The position numbers were made by a program, and so were the translations under genes. From Gonatopus flavifemur (taxonomy: Eukaryota > Arthropoda > Insecta > Hymenoptera > Dryinidae): a DNA stretch of 64,000 nt. The stretch covers positions 36,634,001-36,698,000 of the forward strand of contig JAFFJZ010000001.1 of the NCBI GenBank assembly GCA_018340375.1, given 5' to 3'. Of the stretch, positions 24,797 to 37,217 are shown in pieces (positions within the stretch are counted from its first letter, which is position 1; every line of letters starts with the position of its first letter). Below the pieces are notes generated by a model. The model worked only from the letters and a program-made list of their open reading frames with translations, ran no database searches and had not been told where the DNA came from.

Positions 24797-26064
24797 TTAG
24801 GTGTGCAAGTTGAAACTCGGCTTTAAATGGTTGCATGAAACAAAATATTTGAACTCATCCAATTCGTGCGCCATTTTGGATATATGTAGCGTCGACATTG
24901 CAGTTGCCATATCAGTCAAGGTTTCAAATAGTAATTTCCTGTGTATCAATTTTATGAGATGGATTTCGATGAGCAACATTTACGCAATTGTATTCTATTC
25001 TGTTCCCAAATGAATAAAAATGCTGCTCAAGCTATGGAATTGATTAATACGACATTGGGTCAACATTCTGTCAGCCATTCAACAGTGAAAAAGTGGTTTA
25101 CAAGATTTCGTAATGGAAATCTCAGTCTCGAGGACGATTCACGTCCAGGTGCAATCAAAAAATTTGAGAATGAAGAACTTGAAGTTTTACCGAATGAAAA
25201 TCTATAACAAACTCAAGAAGAGCTTGCAGAACAGTTAGGAGTCGCTCGTCAAGCAATGTCACTTCGATTGCATGCATTGGGAAAAATACAGAAGGAAGGA
25301 AAATGGGTTCCTCATAAACTGACGGAAGAAAATAAAAGACAAAGAGTTGCCATTTGCATGAATTTGCTTTCTCGGTTCAAGAAGAAGAATTTTCTGCATA
25401 AAATCATTACGAATGATGAAAAATGGATTTTGTACGACAATTCTAAACGTAGAAAAGCATGAGTTGATCCGGGCCAGCCATCTACATCAGTTGCAAAAAC
25501 CGAACATTCATGCAAAGGAAGTTTTACTCTGTGTCTGGTGGGATTGGAAAGGAATCATTTACTGCGAGCTTCTCGAACCTGGCCAAACTATTACAGCTGA
25601 GCGTTACCGGGCCCAGCTGATCAAAGTAAGTGGTGCTTTGGAGGAAAAAAGACCATTTACAGGGCAAGCAAGGCGAAAAGTGATGCTGCCGCATGATAAT
25701 GCACGTCCACGTACAGCAAAACCAACCCAGGAACTCATCTTCAATTTAGGCTGGGAAGTTGTACCTCATGCGGCATATTCACTAGACTCAGCTTCTTCTG
25801 ATTATCGCTTATTTAGATCAATGTCGTCATATTTGAAGGGGCAGCATTTCATGAATATCGAAGATGTCCGGAAATGGCTGGATAACTATTTTGTTTCAAA
25901 ACCACCAAGTTTCTATCGTGAAGGCATTTATCTACTACCCGATAAATGGCAAAAGACTGTAGATAATAACGGCGAATATTTTAATTGATAATTCTTAAGA
26001 GAAGTATTTTTTTAATAAAATTGAATTTGACAAAAAAAAGCCGAGTTTCAACTTTCACACCTAA
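24797..26064 (+). mobile_element. Nearly full-length mariner transposon with matched ends and TA duplication
   Basis: 1268 bases, the usual mariner size. The ends are inverted copies of TTAGGTGTG(C/A)AAGTTGAAA followed by CTCGGCTTT, about 28 bases with one mismatch. TA is duplicated at 24795-24796 and 26065-26066. The single transposase frame in between is broken (separate entry). The high identity of the ends suggests a fairly recent insertion or conserved terminal sequence. Confidence 0.93.
24959..25988 (+). pseudogene. Broken mariner transposase (D, D34D)
   Basis: Starts MDFDEQHLRNCILFC, a typical mariner start. It shows a helix-turn-helix segment (HSVSHSTVKKWFTRF), the WVPHEL-type motif as WVPHKL, and the catalytic region. 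The three Asp codons are at 25415 (TNDEKWILYDN), 25695 (LPHDNARPRTA) and 25800 (SASSDYRLF). The last two have exactly 34 residues between them, the mariner signature. Damage: a TAA at 25205-25207, a TGA at 25460-25462 where the family has Trp, and one extra A near 25496-25500 that shifts the last part (from KPNIHAKEV) into another frame. The last frame then runs to a natural stop at 25986-25988. The product cannot be full-length. Confidence 0.93.
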
Positions 26065-26285
26065 TACATATTTCAGTACCCCCGGGGCAGCTATTTTGTC
26101 AACTACAGGAGTTATGGAATTGCTGCCCTCCTCATAGCTAATTAATTTTTTTTTCGTATATCATTCCATAGTTCGAGAGACCTTGGCCATCAAATTTTCA
26201 GCTGATTGATCACAGCGTTTGCTTGTAACAATCAAATATTTGATACAAGCAGCTGACTCCACACGGGAAGAAAATTAGTTTATTA

Positions 26286-26515
26286 CACAGAGAAAAATGG
26301 ATACTAATGGGTATAAGAAATATTATACGGGTTGGTATATGGGGACAACCATCTAGATTATACCATTGGTATACTAGTCTTCAATGAATTTTTATTACTC
26401 TTTGTAATCTGGATTATACTCCTTAGCATATGGATATTAGGGACTGGGGAGAGTTGGTATGAGTTGCAGACGCTTGTCCTCAGATGCTTGTCATTAGTAT
26501 TTATTTTTCTCCGTG
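26286..26515. mobile_element. MITE family A copy 1, TA duplication
   Basis: CACAGAGAAAAATGGATACT at the left, complement-like tatttatttttctccgtg at the right, TA on both sides. Highly similar to 28743-28958 (atactaatgggtataagaaa, tattatacgggtt, gatgcttgtcattagtat). Confidence 0.82.
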
Positions 26516-27267
26516 TAGTACTATAGCACCTACAAAAGAAGTACTTGAACTTGCAAAAATATTCATTCGCGTGGCTGAAACGTTAATTTTGTTAGTTTGT
26601 TCATGTTAGCAAAAACATTTAATCGTGTCAATAATTTTCTTCACTCCCCGAGCAATTGTTTTTGTAATGAATTGTAATGAAATTCTTACTAAGATTTGGT
26701 TTTATACGAATTTCATGGAATTTCATGTAACAACATAATTTAATGAGAATCCTCCATCATTCAAAAATTTCATAAAATTTATGCAAAATCAAATTATAAC
26801 AGGAATTTGGTCACAATTTTGAAGCAATTTTTCCGCCTGAAATGACAATAGTCTAGTTTGATATGCCAGCAATACTTTTTTCTCATGCAGCGGAGATCTT
26901 TTTTAGTTTGACGTTTTCATGTCAGTAAGATAACGAATGGAAAAAAAGTACCCGGGTGGCTCGAGTCGAAAAATTTGGACGGGTTTTTGTCCTCATAATC
27001 GATTTTCAGATTGATTTTGTCCTGACTTATGAATATTTCGGACCAAAGCAGAACTTTTTCAGGATTTTAGCCAGAATTTCTCCTCCAACAAATGAAAGTG
27101 ATTCCCCGATTGAAAATTTCCATTACAAGTTCTTCAAACAGGAATAGCGCAGACGTGTTGCGTTTGTCGAACCGGAATGAAAATTCTTACCAGGATCAGG
27201 AAGAATTCAGACTAAAATCTTGAAACAGTCTTGTTTTTGTTTTCAATATTCAAATATAAGGACACTG

Positions 27268-27432
27268 CACCGAGAGAAAAAAAATATTAACCCAAGAAAA
27301 TTTTTCTTTGATTTTGAGAAAAAATTGGAACAGAAAATTACTCAGTTCGAAGCTATACATCATCATATTGAGAAAATTTTCTTAGAACAAGAAAATATGT
27401 TCTTATGATTAAGCCAATTTTTTTTTTCAGTG
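27268..27432. mobile_element. Foldback-like MITE, CACCGAGAGAAAAAAA start
   Basis: Starts CACCGAGAGAAAAAAAATAT and ends tttttttttttttcagtg. The interior is rich in gaaaattttcttag-type inverted words. Flanks do not give a clean duplication. Confidence 0.5.
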
Positions 27433-27968
27433 TTTTCAAATTGTTCGACCTAGGCTTTCGTATTGAAATTCAAAGCAAACTCAATGTATAACGATATAAC
27501 GTTAATTGGATGAAATGTGGAAGTGTCATAACAAAAACCAAAACAATTTCCTCCGATATGAATGGATAATAATATTCTCCTTGCATTAGTTGCAGAAAAT
27601 ATGATTTTTCATAAAAGTCCAGACTCGTTCTATTTGTCATTCCAAGTTTTTCTTTTTTTCATATGAATGATTTATGCACAATGATGTATGTACCGTAAAC
27701 CGGCGTTGAAATACACGTGTAATCTATTCAATGCAAAATAATCATGTGTGAGTTGAAACTTGGCTGTACAAGTCTCGCGTAACGTTGTTAACTCCTTTAT
27801 TCATGTATGATCTTTGTAAACTCAAAGACTTTCCAACTGTTGAAACATTTTCTTCACATGTATTTTTTTTCGAAGGATGAAGCATCATAGAATCAGCGAG
27901 ACAATGTGCAGTATTGTACGGACCATTTGCTGTGATTTTTTTTATTACCAATAACACTGTAGGAACTA

Positions 27969-28236
27969 CACTGTTGGAAATTTCTGCATGAAGCTTCAAT
28001 CACATGTGATGGAAACAATTCTCTCTCACGTGATTGAAAAAGTTCTTGAACTTTCGATTACATTTGGATGAAAATTCAGTTGATAAACTGTATCATTACG
28101 GGTAATATAATATAACAACAATCGTAAATTCAATTACACATGTGACTGAAATCCTAATTCAATCACTAAAAATTGGAAAGTGATTTTACAAGTGTTCTTG
28201 AAAAATGAATGAAAATTCAATAAATTGTCAACAGTG
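27969..28236. mobile_element. Foldback MITE, CACTGTTGG-type ends
   Basis: Left cactgttggaaatt, right aattgtcaacagtg. The interior has repeated cacatgtgatggaaa / cacgtgattgaaa dyads around CACRTGTG. Flanking TA on the left and TG on the right do not match. Confidence 0.5.
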
Positions 28237-28313
28237 TGAACGTAAATTCTGTCTAATGAACCTATTGAAATAGTTTTTATACTACGTTAAGCAGAATGGA
28301 GCAACGCTAATTA

Positions 28314-28446
28314 GGGATGAGCGATATTTTGACAGGATCGATATTTTTACACAATTTGTATAAAGTTTTGATCTATATTTGATAAAATTCAATATAAAAG
28401 CGCAAAATTTTCTATGAAGATATCGATACTGTCAAAATATTGCCTG
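28314..28446. repeat. Palindromic repeat family C, copy 1
   Basis: ggatgagcgatattttgaca..gatcgatattttta mirrors gatatcgatactgtcaaaat..attgcctgcc. Same family as 48603-49010 and 50943-51081. Confidence 0.6.
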
Positions 28447-28742
28447 CCTTAACTTCAACACTATTCACAGAGTTTGGATTCTAAAGAATCATGATTTCAA
28501 AGTGGTGTTTACCCATCACCTTTCTTTCAAATGAACAAGTAGGGGAATAAATAAAACCAAGATGGGGATTTGGAGTTGGCGTTATTTAATTCAAAAATAT
28601 CTCAGAAATGTCTCCAAATATTTCGGCAATATCACAAATGTCTCAGTAATGTTGTAACGATGTTCTGAGAAATTTTGTACACGATTTCTGAGACAGTCTT
28701 GTTGACACGAGATACTTTGTGTTATAAGGAAATTATTTCATC

Positions 28743-28958
28743 CACTGAGAAAAATAGATACTAATGGGTATAAGAAATATTATACGGGTTAGTATATGAG
28801 GACAAGCATCTAGATTATACCCCTGGGATACTAGTCTTTAATAACTTTTTATTACTCCTCATAATCTGCATTATACTCCTTATAATCTGGATTACGCTCT
28901 TTAAAATATGGATATTACGGACTAGGATGCTTGTCATTAGTATCTATTTTTCTCCATG
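28743..28958. mobile_element. MITE family A copy 2, TC duplication
   Basis: CACTGAGAAAAATAGATACT at the left and tatctatttttctccatg at the right, bordered by TC on both sides (28741-28742, 28959-28960). Same family as 26286-26515, so the non-TA target is seen in a well-defined family. Confidence 0.82.
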
Positions 28959-29121
28959 TCGAAAAAAATTTCATCAATAATAGCTTCAGGGGAATGAATA
29001 ATCATGAAATATTCTCCAATGAGTTGTATTGCCTGTTGTAAGCTGCAAAAAACAAATAGAATAAAGTGGAGTGAGATGAGGCACTTTTCCGTTTCAGCAC
29101 AGCTTCAAATAATATATAGAA

Positions 29122-29192
29122 TCTCGTTCACTCAAGGGAGATATGAAGATTCACTTAAAATTTCTATATCTTCCTTGAGTGAACGAGATTTT
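29122..29192. repeat. Short near-perfect hairpin
   Basis: tctcgttcactcaaggaga-like left arm against ttccttgagtgaacgagat on the right, loop of about 20 bases. Confidence 0.6.
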
Positions 29193-29655
29193 ATCTCTTA
29201 TTCCATGCTGTGGCGAAGGAGGAAGGGCATCATCTTATCCTGATCTACTCTAGTTTCAAACGTAGAAAGGAAATCCGCTAGTGTGACCGGATTGATGAAG
29301 GTGACCTTTATTGTATTAACCATTCTCTTGCTAATCTAGTAATCCATGTTGCTAATATATTCAATAACAAAACTCTTCGCTGTGATCGATCAATTAGCAA
29401 TATCGCTATATAATTTACTCAGGACATTGTATTAGACAGTATAGTTGCCTAAGTGGGAGTTCGCACAGGACCACAGTTTCAGGAGAATTCATGAAGAATT
29501 CTTATTGAATCGATTTCGTTCTTTATGAATTCTTTGAGAATCCTTTTGGGACTATGGTGCTGACTGGTAGGATGCCTGAATCGAAATTTCGCTGAAAATA
29601 ACATTCGATAGGAACTAGATATAAAAACATCGGCGTTTTCAAACATTGCCCATTT

Positions 29656-29813
29656 TTAGTTGACAACAGCCGATGGGCATTTTTGTACTCCGGACTACTT
29701 TTTTCTACAAAGTAAACAGTCTTCACAGTAAAATAAGAGGTCGAAAAATAGTATCACCCATTCAAAGTACTCCGGGAGTACAAAAATGCGCATCTCCAGT
29801 TGACAATCGGTCA
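29656..29813. repeat. Inverted-repeat element, AGTTGACAACAGCCG ends
   Basis: gttgacaacagccgatgggc..atttttgtactccgg pairs with ccgggagtacaaaaatgcgc..atctccagttgacaa in part. The two arms share gttgaca and gtacaaaaatg words. Confidence 0.4.
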
Positions 29814-30671
29814 AAGTTTGACCAATTTTGTTATCAAGCCACAGCGCCTCTTTGACTTTACTGTCCAGGACAATCACCCCAGTCACCATCCACGCGACGG
29901 TCCTGACATTAGATATGCATCGCCTTACGAGTCTTCGATTACTGAAACAATTTCTTACAAATTTGTAACACGCTGGATCAGGAAAAGAGTGCATGAGTGG
30001 ATGATTCAACCACGTGACTGACTCGCAAAAAATCTCTATTGACTTATTCAAAATCGTAGTGCTTTCATATAAAAAGTATCGAGGTTTTATTGAAATTTAT
30101 AAAATTTATATATTCTTCATAAATAAAAAAATGCCAAACCTTCTCAAAGATCCCCATCACTAGTAAGCAACAACTCAATCTACCAAAATAGAAAAAAATA
30201 CTTCACACGCATGAAAAATTCATATCACATTCACAACAATCCAAATCAACGTATAAACCATTAGTAATTGATTCAGAAATTCGGAAAAAGCTCATGACAG
30301 TAAGAATGATGGAAATTCAATTAGCCCGGTTAGTATTAGTAAATAATTGAATAGACTGAAATTCTCATATTTAATACAGCACTTTCTTGATGTATATAAT
30401 CAATAGAGTACTGTTCCCGTCGGAATGTTCCTCGTTTCAATCTGTTTTTCATATTCCTGAAATCATGGAATTAGCAGATAGCATATGCTTGAGGAGAAAA
30501 ATTTTCAAAATTACATAGAATTTACATAAAATCGTACATAAATTATATATAATTTTAAAAACTTCTTTATTTTGGTGATTGAAAATCCCTTTGATAAAAA
30601 CCACTGTTGAAATATTCAAGAAACGAAAATAAAAGTACGAATCACGTTTGATTACATCTAGAGATTGAATA

Positions 30672-30898
30672 CAGTGACTCACGAAAGTATTTGAACACTT
30701 ATCATGCAGTACTGTATTAATTAAGTATCAATTAATTAATAAGAAGTTTATCATACAATATTTTCAGAAAGATTATTAACATTGAGAGGCATACCTATTT
30801 ACAATGTTGATAATATTCCTAGCAATATTGTATCATATACTGATTATATTGAATAAAGTATTTCATGATAACTGTTCCAATACTTTCGTGAGTCACTG
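30672..30898. mobile_element. Tc1-type MITE, CAGTGACTCACGAAAGTATT ends
   Basis: CAGTGACTCACGAAAGTATT is repeated inverted as aatactttcgtgagtcactg. The arms continue for about 35 bases (gaacac..atcatg). The end sequence resembles Tc1-family terminal repeats. TA precedes the left end; the right flank is TT. 227 bases, non-coding. Confidence 0.75.
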
Positions 30899-32021
30899 TT
30901 TATTTCTAAATAATCCTAGGGAAATGGATGAACATATCTATACTTCATGAAATGAAAAATACAATCCACCATCTTTTCGAGATCGAATCCTTTTGCTTTC
31001 AAAATTTCTATATAAAAAAATGCTTGCACCTTATATTAAGCGTAATCAATGAAATACTGCTTGCAATGGAACACTTGTCAAACCAGTTCCTAAAGTAGTT
31101 TTCCTTGCTACTGGTCAGGCGTTTATCGGGGATGCAACCACTTGATCAAAAATGTACGTATCTCAGGAAAAACATTTAATTTCAGACATTCAAATCATGA
31201 ATCGAATAAGAATTCGGAAAAACATTCTATTAACATATTCCAAGTGGGAGCCTTTTAAAAAATCTTAAACGAGGTCTTAGTTGTACATGACCTGTACATA
31301 AATTGAATAGAATTTAACATGATGTCAGTATAAATTCTATGAAATTTTCTAATACCAAGCTTCAATGTGTTTGTATCTGAATAATGTTTAAATATTCGGA
31401 AATTTACGAAATAAATTTTACTATTCGTTACAAGGATTTTCAATGTTCATTTGAATAATTCATCCATCGACGATTATATAACGACATTTATGTCCGAATT
31501 GAATAGTTGGACTTTTTTCTGTTAATTATTACATTCGTTTTATTGAAACTTGAAATGTGAATGAACTGTAGATTGAATTTTCAAGGAAATTCTGGCTACT
31601 TATTTCCTTCATTCACAATTTTTCTTAGGATGAGTTTTGATGTGGTTATGTTTCCAACGTTCTACAATCCTCATAAATATTTCCTGCGTTCTAGCGAAAC
31701 GAACGGCTTAAACTTTATCCTAGCAATCGGATATTCAATCACGTACTCTACTGTTTACAAAATTCATTACAAACACAATTTTTATAAGTCTTTAGGAGAA
31801 CGCTAGATTCATAAATAAATGTTAGATTGTTTTCAATTTGACACCAATTTATTGATCTTTGAATGAGCTATAAACGATATTTGGCACTCGAATTTTATGC
31901 AATATCGATGAAAACTGAATCGAGAATTTATAAAAAATGTTTGTTGCAAGATATTTCCTATCAATAATTTGAATGTACTAAATCTAATATTTTCTATTCT
32001 GCCGGAATTTGCTTTTCAATT

Positions 32022-32098
32022 GGAAGAGGGCTAGTTGCAGCTGCATCTCAAAGTGAGCCGATATTTAAGATGAAAGTAAGTTTTACTTTTCACTGTGA
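32022..32098. repeat. Fragment of the CACTGTAAAAAG family
   Basis: tagttgcagctgcatctcaa..gaaagtaagttttactttt matches the segment at 40437-40500 (same words, several substitutions). Confidence 0.5.
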
Positions 32099-32197
32099 TT
32101 GAAAATCGTTTGAAACAATTTAGTCAAGTGGAAAACAATTGGATGTATAGATTATTGACAAAAATTGATGGAAGATCACTGATAAAAATGGGCATTA

Positions 32198-32373
32198 CAC
32201 TGTAAAAAAGAAGCTGTGTCAAAATTAATATACCGCACGTGTTTTATGAAAGTCCACTCCGAAATTGGGTATCAAAATAGATCTCAATGATGTTAAAATT
32301 GCAACGATACCATTCGGAGTGAAGTGTTTCTAACGCTATCAATTTTTACATACCATGAAAAAAAACTGCTTCA
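32198..32373. mobile_element. Foldback element starting CACTGTAAAAAAGAAG
   Basis: Left end CACTGTAAAAAAGAAGCTGT is identical for its first 16 bases to that of the neighbour at 32392. An internal inverted pair is ccactccgaaattgggtatc against gataccattcggagtg. Right end unclear. Confidence 0.45.
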
Positions 32374-32391
32374 AGTTTCATAAACATATTA

Positions 32392-32578
32392 CACTGTAAA
32401 AAAGAAGTTTTGAATTCAGATCGTATCATGACTGAATTTAAAACGCGGACCAAAAAAAGCTTATTTTGAGTGTAAAGTAAGCACAAAAAACAATCGACGA
32501 CACAACGGGGAAGAACGTCGCATTTCAGTCTATTTTCAAATTAAGACGAAGGCAATTTGAATCACACTTTTTACATTG
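32392..32578. mobile_element. MITE family D copy 1, TA duplication
   Basis: CACTGTAAAAAAGAAGTTTT at the left and cactttttacattg at the right, TA at both sides. The whole length matches 40801-40986 in opposite orientation (ttgaattcag, gcacaaaaaacaat, gacacaacggg, caatttgaatcacac). Confidence 0.8.
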
Positions 32579-33419
32579 TATGAAACTTTTCAAATAACAC
32601 AATCTATAAAATCTTATAATATGATATTAATTTCAATAATATAATTCTAAATGCTGATAAGATATTCGTAAATTTAATAATTAATTCCTTAAATTTTAAT
32701 TGAAAAATTCAAAAATTTCACAACTCATTAAATTTCATATGGGAACATTGAATTTCACAAGAAATTTTATATCAAATTTAAGAATTTTTCCAACAGCGCA
32801 GAGTACATTACTGAATAAATTCAGTTTGTTGTATACAAAGAAGATTTCTAATCAAATATCTATCTCCATCAACTTATTGGTCTTGCAAAGAAAATGAATC
32901 TTTGCTAAAGCTGTTTTTGTACTCCCCCTATCGTTCCCGATTGGCAGAGAGTGTAAGAAAACGTTTCTTTCTCTTATTTTCTAAAATATGCAAATAACGA
33001 GTTGATTATTGATGGAATTTCAATACAATTTGATGTTTATGCTAATGATTGGAATCTAAATTATAAAACGGACAAACTTCAATTCATATAATGAACGATA
33101 ATCATGTGAACTATTCAGGCGAATATACCAGAAACATTGGAAGTTCTTGGTATGTTAACTTGAGTAGTGGAGAAAAAGTTGAAACAACTTGAATATACAA
33201 TTTCTTATTTATTTAATAACTCGTAGCACAAAAAAATCACACTTGAAGAGTTCTGAAGGTTCGTCATTAGTTTACAACAGTTCAACGCATTCTTTAAATA
33301 TATAATACAAATTGATATCTGAAAAATTTACCATCACAAGAAATATAGTCAATAAATTCTGTATAACTTTCTTACTCAGAGGAAGTATGAAGTATTTAGA
33401 TACATAAATTATTTTCTAA

Positions 33420-33500
33420 TCTTTAGCTAAAATTTAGCTATAGGAGCTGAAAAAAATGGCTGTCCATCTCACAGCTAATTACTTTTTCCCGTGTATCATT
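33420..33500. repeat. TAGCTA-dyad fragment with CCCGTGTA end
   Basis: tttagctaaaatttagctat and cacagctaattactttttcccgtg resemble the 24085-24370 cluster. Confidence 0.35.
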
Positions 33501-33709
33501 GAAAAATGAAAAAAGATAAACGTAAGGGCCTCTGAACGAGGAAGTAGGATTTCTGATGAAAAAATCTCATCTTTTATTATGTGACTATAAAATTTTCAAT
33601 TTCACCAACACATATTTCTTTGAGACAGTGTATTCGAATTTCGAAAATCGCAAAGTCCAATGGAAGATTCGTTTTTTAGGTGTTCTGTAAGATGAATTAA
33701 TTTATGATT

Positions 33710-33906
33710 CCACAAACTTTCCTCGTAAATTACCAAACAAAAGTTTGTAAACATTCAAAAAATTTTGTGATTTCACGAAGATTTTTGAGAATTCACAAAC
33801 TTTTGTTCGGCAATTTACAAAAAAGATTCGAAAATTATTTTTCCAAACCAAGTTTGTAAATTTCCAAGCATTTTTGTTTGGAATTCAACAAATTTTTTTT
33901 ACAGTG
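33710..33906. repeat. CAAACTTT/AAGTTTGT dyad repeat, CAGTG end
   Basis: Repeats of ccacaaacttt, caaaagtttgtaaa, cacaaacttttgttcgg and caagtttgtaaatt, ending ttttttttacagtg. The left boundary is unclear. Confidence 0.45.
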
Positions 33907-35979
33907 TAACTTTACAAAAACACCTCTACAAAATATCAAGAATGATTAATGTTACATTTTAATCACGACTGAGCACAAAACAAATTTTGCAGTTCGTCGA
34001 GAACATGAAATTCAGAGGTACTGTTCGTACATGCAACTAAAACTCAACCATGAAATCCAACCATGAACGAATGTTAAGCTGCTGATTGAAATCTAATTCC
34101 ACGGGCTAATTGTGTCATGCGAATAACGGGTGTATCATTTTGATATTTTGTATACAAATTTTTACTTTCCTGAATTCAATTAACTTTTTCATATTTGAAT
34201 TCATATAAAACGAATTGACCCAGATTTCAGAGACATGGCTTCTGGAAACTTATGTACAATGACTAGAATTTTAACGGCCTCACACCAGCATTCATTACAA
34301 AATATTTGATGATTAATTTCACAATTAACACAGCAATAGCATGTCTGCTCCATAAAATTTCCCAAAATAATTTCACAAAGCAATTACGAAGAAAAAATAC
34401 TATAGCGAGATTCCTATAATCCTCTTCATGCTGACGATACACAATTATTTCTCACTGTTCTCAGTGAGCAAAATCCAACTAGTTGAATCACCATCACAGT
34501 CCAATTACCTAATCGTGAGGTGAAGTATAGGAGACAAACGATATGAAAGAATAATTCATCTTTTCGAAAATTGTTTTATATTCTCCATTTAGACGTAAAT
34601 TGATGTTCATAAACACTGTCATAAAAATACATCTTTTATGTACAATGAAGTGGAATGATTTATAACATCATTATTATCCTTATAAATCACAGACTATCAT
34701 TTTACATATTCATAAAATTCAAATATAAAATTCTACTTCATCTTATATTGAAGAAGAAAACCAAGCAACAACAAATATCCATGAAGTCTCAAATTTTCAA
34801 AAATATCATATTTTCTAGTTAGGAACTGATGAGTATTCTTCAAACTCATCTCATTATTAACGAATAAAAACAGTTGAAAACGGTATCACAATAAATATAG
34901 TGAGTACGTCATGATGCGGGGAATAATTTTTCAAAGAATTTAAGGAGAATATTTCGTGGTTTTCTAGTAAACGTAAAACGTAACGCGTTTTAGATATTCG
35001 TTAAATTTCACTCAGAAGGAATGTGAAATCATTATTACTTAACAAAAATTGAAATTTACTATTCACTTTCTAAAATTCATCAATTTCCTCTCGTACTTCA
35101 CTTTTGTTGAGGAAAATTCCATAAAAATGATTTTGGGGTTCTCCCAAGAATTACTTCATTCCCAAACCACATTTTTCTCCGTGTAAATAACAAAAATACA
35201 CACGAAGGCCCGAAAAACTATGAGATTCTACAATAAAATGCGTCTATTTTTCTCAATAGAAATACATCTGAAAAATTGGAATTCCCAGTACAACAAATGC
35301 TTCTGTTTCTCTTCATACCCAGAATCACAGTTTCCTTCGAAGACAATCCATAATTTTGTTAAAAGTGTGACATATACAATGATAACCTATCAACAATTCA
35401 ATCTTGTTGTCACACAAGAATAATTGTCATCGATGAAATGTGATTAAACGCATAAAGTATGAACTGAGCCATCACAATTAATTACTGATGATCCATCTAA
35501 ATCTGAATTTCTCCGTGTATTACTTGGGTTACGGTTTTAATCAAGCTCGGGTCGTCAGCACGTAATTTAACCACGCACACAATTGTTATGTAACGTCTTC
35601 CGTACAAAATATTCATCACCCGTGATAATTATCACGTAAAAAATGAATTCTGAGACTTGTGCATGAGAAGCTGAGATTTTATATTCCTTCGCAAAATCGT
35701 GTCATTATAATGCTGCTTCCCACAGTCGAAGCTCATCTTCACTCGGCAGATCTTCATTTTTGATAACAAAATTATATATAAGGTGAAAAATTCCAACGTT
35801 TACATTGATTTTAAAAATCACTGATTTTCTCATTTTTTCCTCTCCCAACTGTTGATTATTCTTCTTCGATATTCAAAAGCACACCTCATTGCACAAATCA
35901 AAGCTGTCGCTAAGATGTATAAGGACACAATATTTGGATACACTTTTGAACGTGAAATCAAGTGCATTTGTTAGTATTT

Positions 35980-36135
35980 CTGCTTAAAGAACCTCATTGA
36001 ACCGATTGATTCTCCTTGATTCCGATGCAGAAAACCGATTCAAACCCATTAAAAATTGATTCACAATGGGTTTGAATTAGTTTTCTGCATCGGAATCAAT
36101 GAGAATCAATCGGTTCAATGAGATTTTTTGAGCAG
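35980..36135. repeat. 156-base near-palindrome, CTGCTTAAAGAACCTCATT arms
   Basis: Arms of about 70 bases: cattgaaccgattgattctc..ttgattccgatgcagaaaac against gttttctgcatcggaatcaa..gaatcaatcggttcaatg. Only a few mismatches and a loop of about 15 bases. No duplication seen. Confidence 0.7.
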
Positions 36136-36988
36136 GGTTCACATTTCGTACAAAGTGTGGGGCTTCGTATGATCGATTGCAAGTTTCATGACTGAATACT
36201 CTCTATGTTTCGATTTCGAACGCACGTGACAAGAGGTGTTGGCTCCAATGGATTGTGATCCAAATGTAACGATATTGTTTTAATGGTACAGTCTACTCTA
36301 TGAATAGTGATAAAATGATGTCTTCCCTACTTGATCAACAGCAGAAGTTTGAGTAAGAGAGAGATCCGTGACGCTGTTCAAAGAGAAAACTGTATACAAC
36401 AATCTTCCAATTCCAACAGATGACAATTAACTTTTTCGTATATGAATGCAGTTCGCTTTACTTTTCCATATCTCTTTGCGAAGCCACAAAACTCACTCGA
36501 TTTCATAATTTTACTCTGTAAAATGATGAGAATTTCTAATGTAGCGCTAGGAAAGTAGTCAGCACAGTAATCTTCAATGGAAAACTTTGTCTATGCACTA
36601 ACCACAACCGTACCTTTGGCAAACCAAGTACTGATTTCGAACCTCCATTGTAATGTTGCTATTGAAAGAGACCATTGAAGAGAAGAGTTGAATAATGGTA
36701 CACGAAAGCATATTGAGTGATAATATGAAAGCTCTACGTATATTACATATTCAACAATAGACCATGTAAGAACATTACAAGACTCAATCGAGGAATTAGT
36801 CGTTTGAAAACATCACCTGACTATAGATGTGAAAAGAAAGGAATCGAGCATTATTAACTCATAAAACAATAAGTAAATAACTTATTCGGCAAACATTGTT
36901 TACATCTCTATATTGTCACCTTCTTTTGGCTTGATTAGACAATATAAACATTCTTCCAATGCAGACATCGAATTTAAATCATGTTTAA

Positions 36989-37193
36989 CTCTTACGAGGT
37001 AACATCGGGTCACTCATGCTTTTTCAAAATCTTCTCCTCTTACTAATTCGAAGAGAAGAGTAAGCAGACTATATCCTAAGTAATTGTACACTAGGAGGCT
37101 ATAAGCTCCCCAAGTGTCATCACTTTAGTTCGTCAACAGCATTCATAGGAGCCAATTGTAGGAGCTATCCAAAATGACGTTACCTCGTAAGGG
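36989..37193. mobile_element. TTAA-flanked MITE, C(T/C)CTTACGAGGTAAC ends (piggyBac-like)
   Basis: CTCTTACGAGGTAACATC at the left and the complement of CCCTTACGAGGTAACGTCA at the right. TTAA directly flanks both (36985-36988, 37194-37197). TTAA plus CCCTT-like ends fit piggyBac-type MITEs (family knowledge). 205 bases, non-coding. Confidence 0.7.
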
Positions 37194-37217
37194 TTAATAT
37201 AGAATACAAAAAAATCT

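Noticed and set aside
27742..27999. Start of 27742 resembles the mariner end (TGTGAGTTGAAACTTGGCTG)
   Set aside because: Only about 20 bases are similar, no partner end or transposase text was found; could be a remnant but not supportable.
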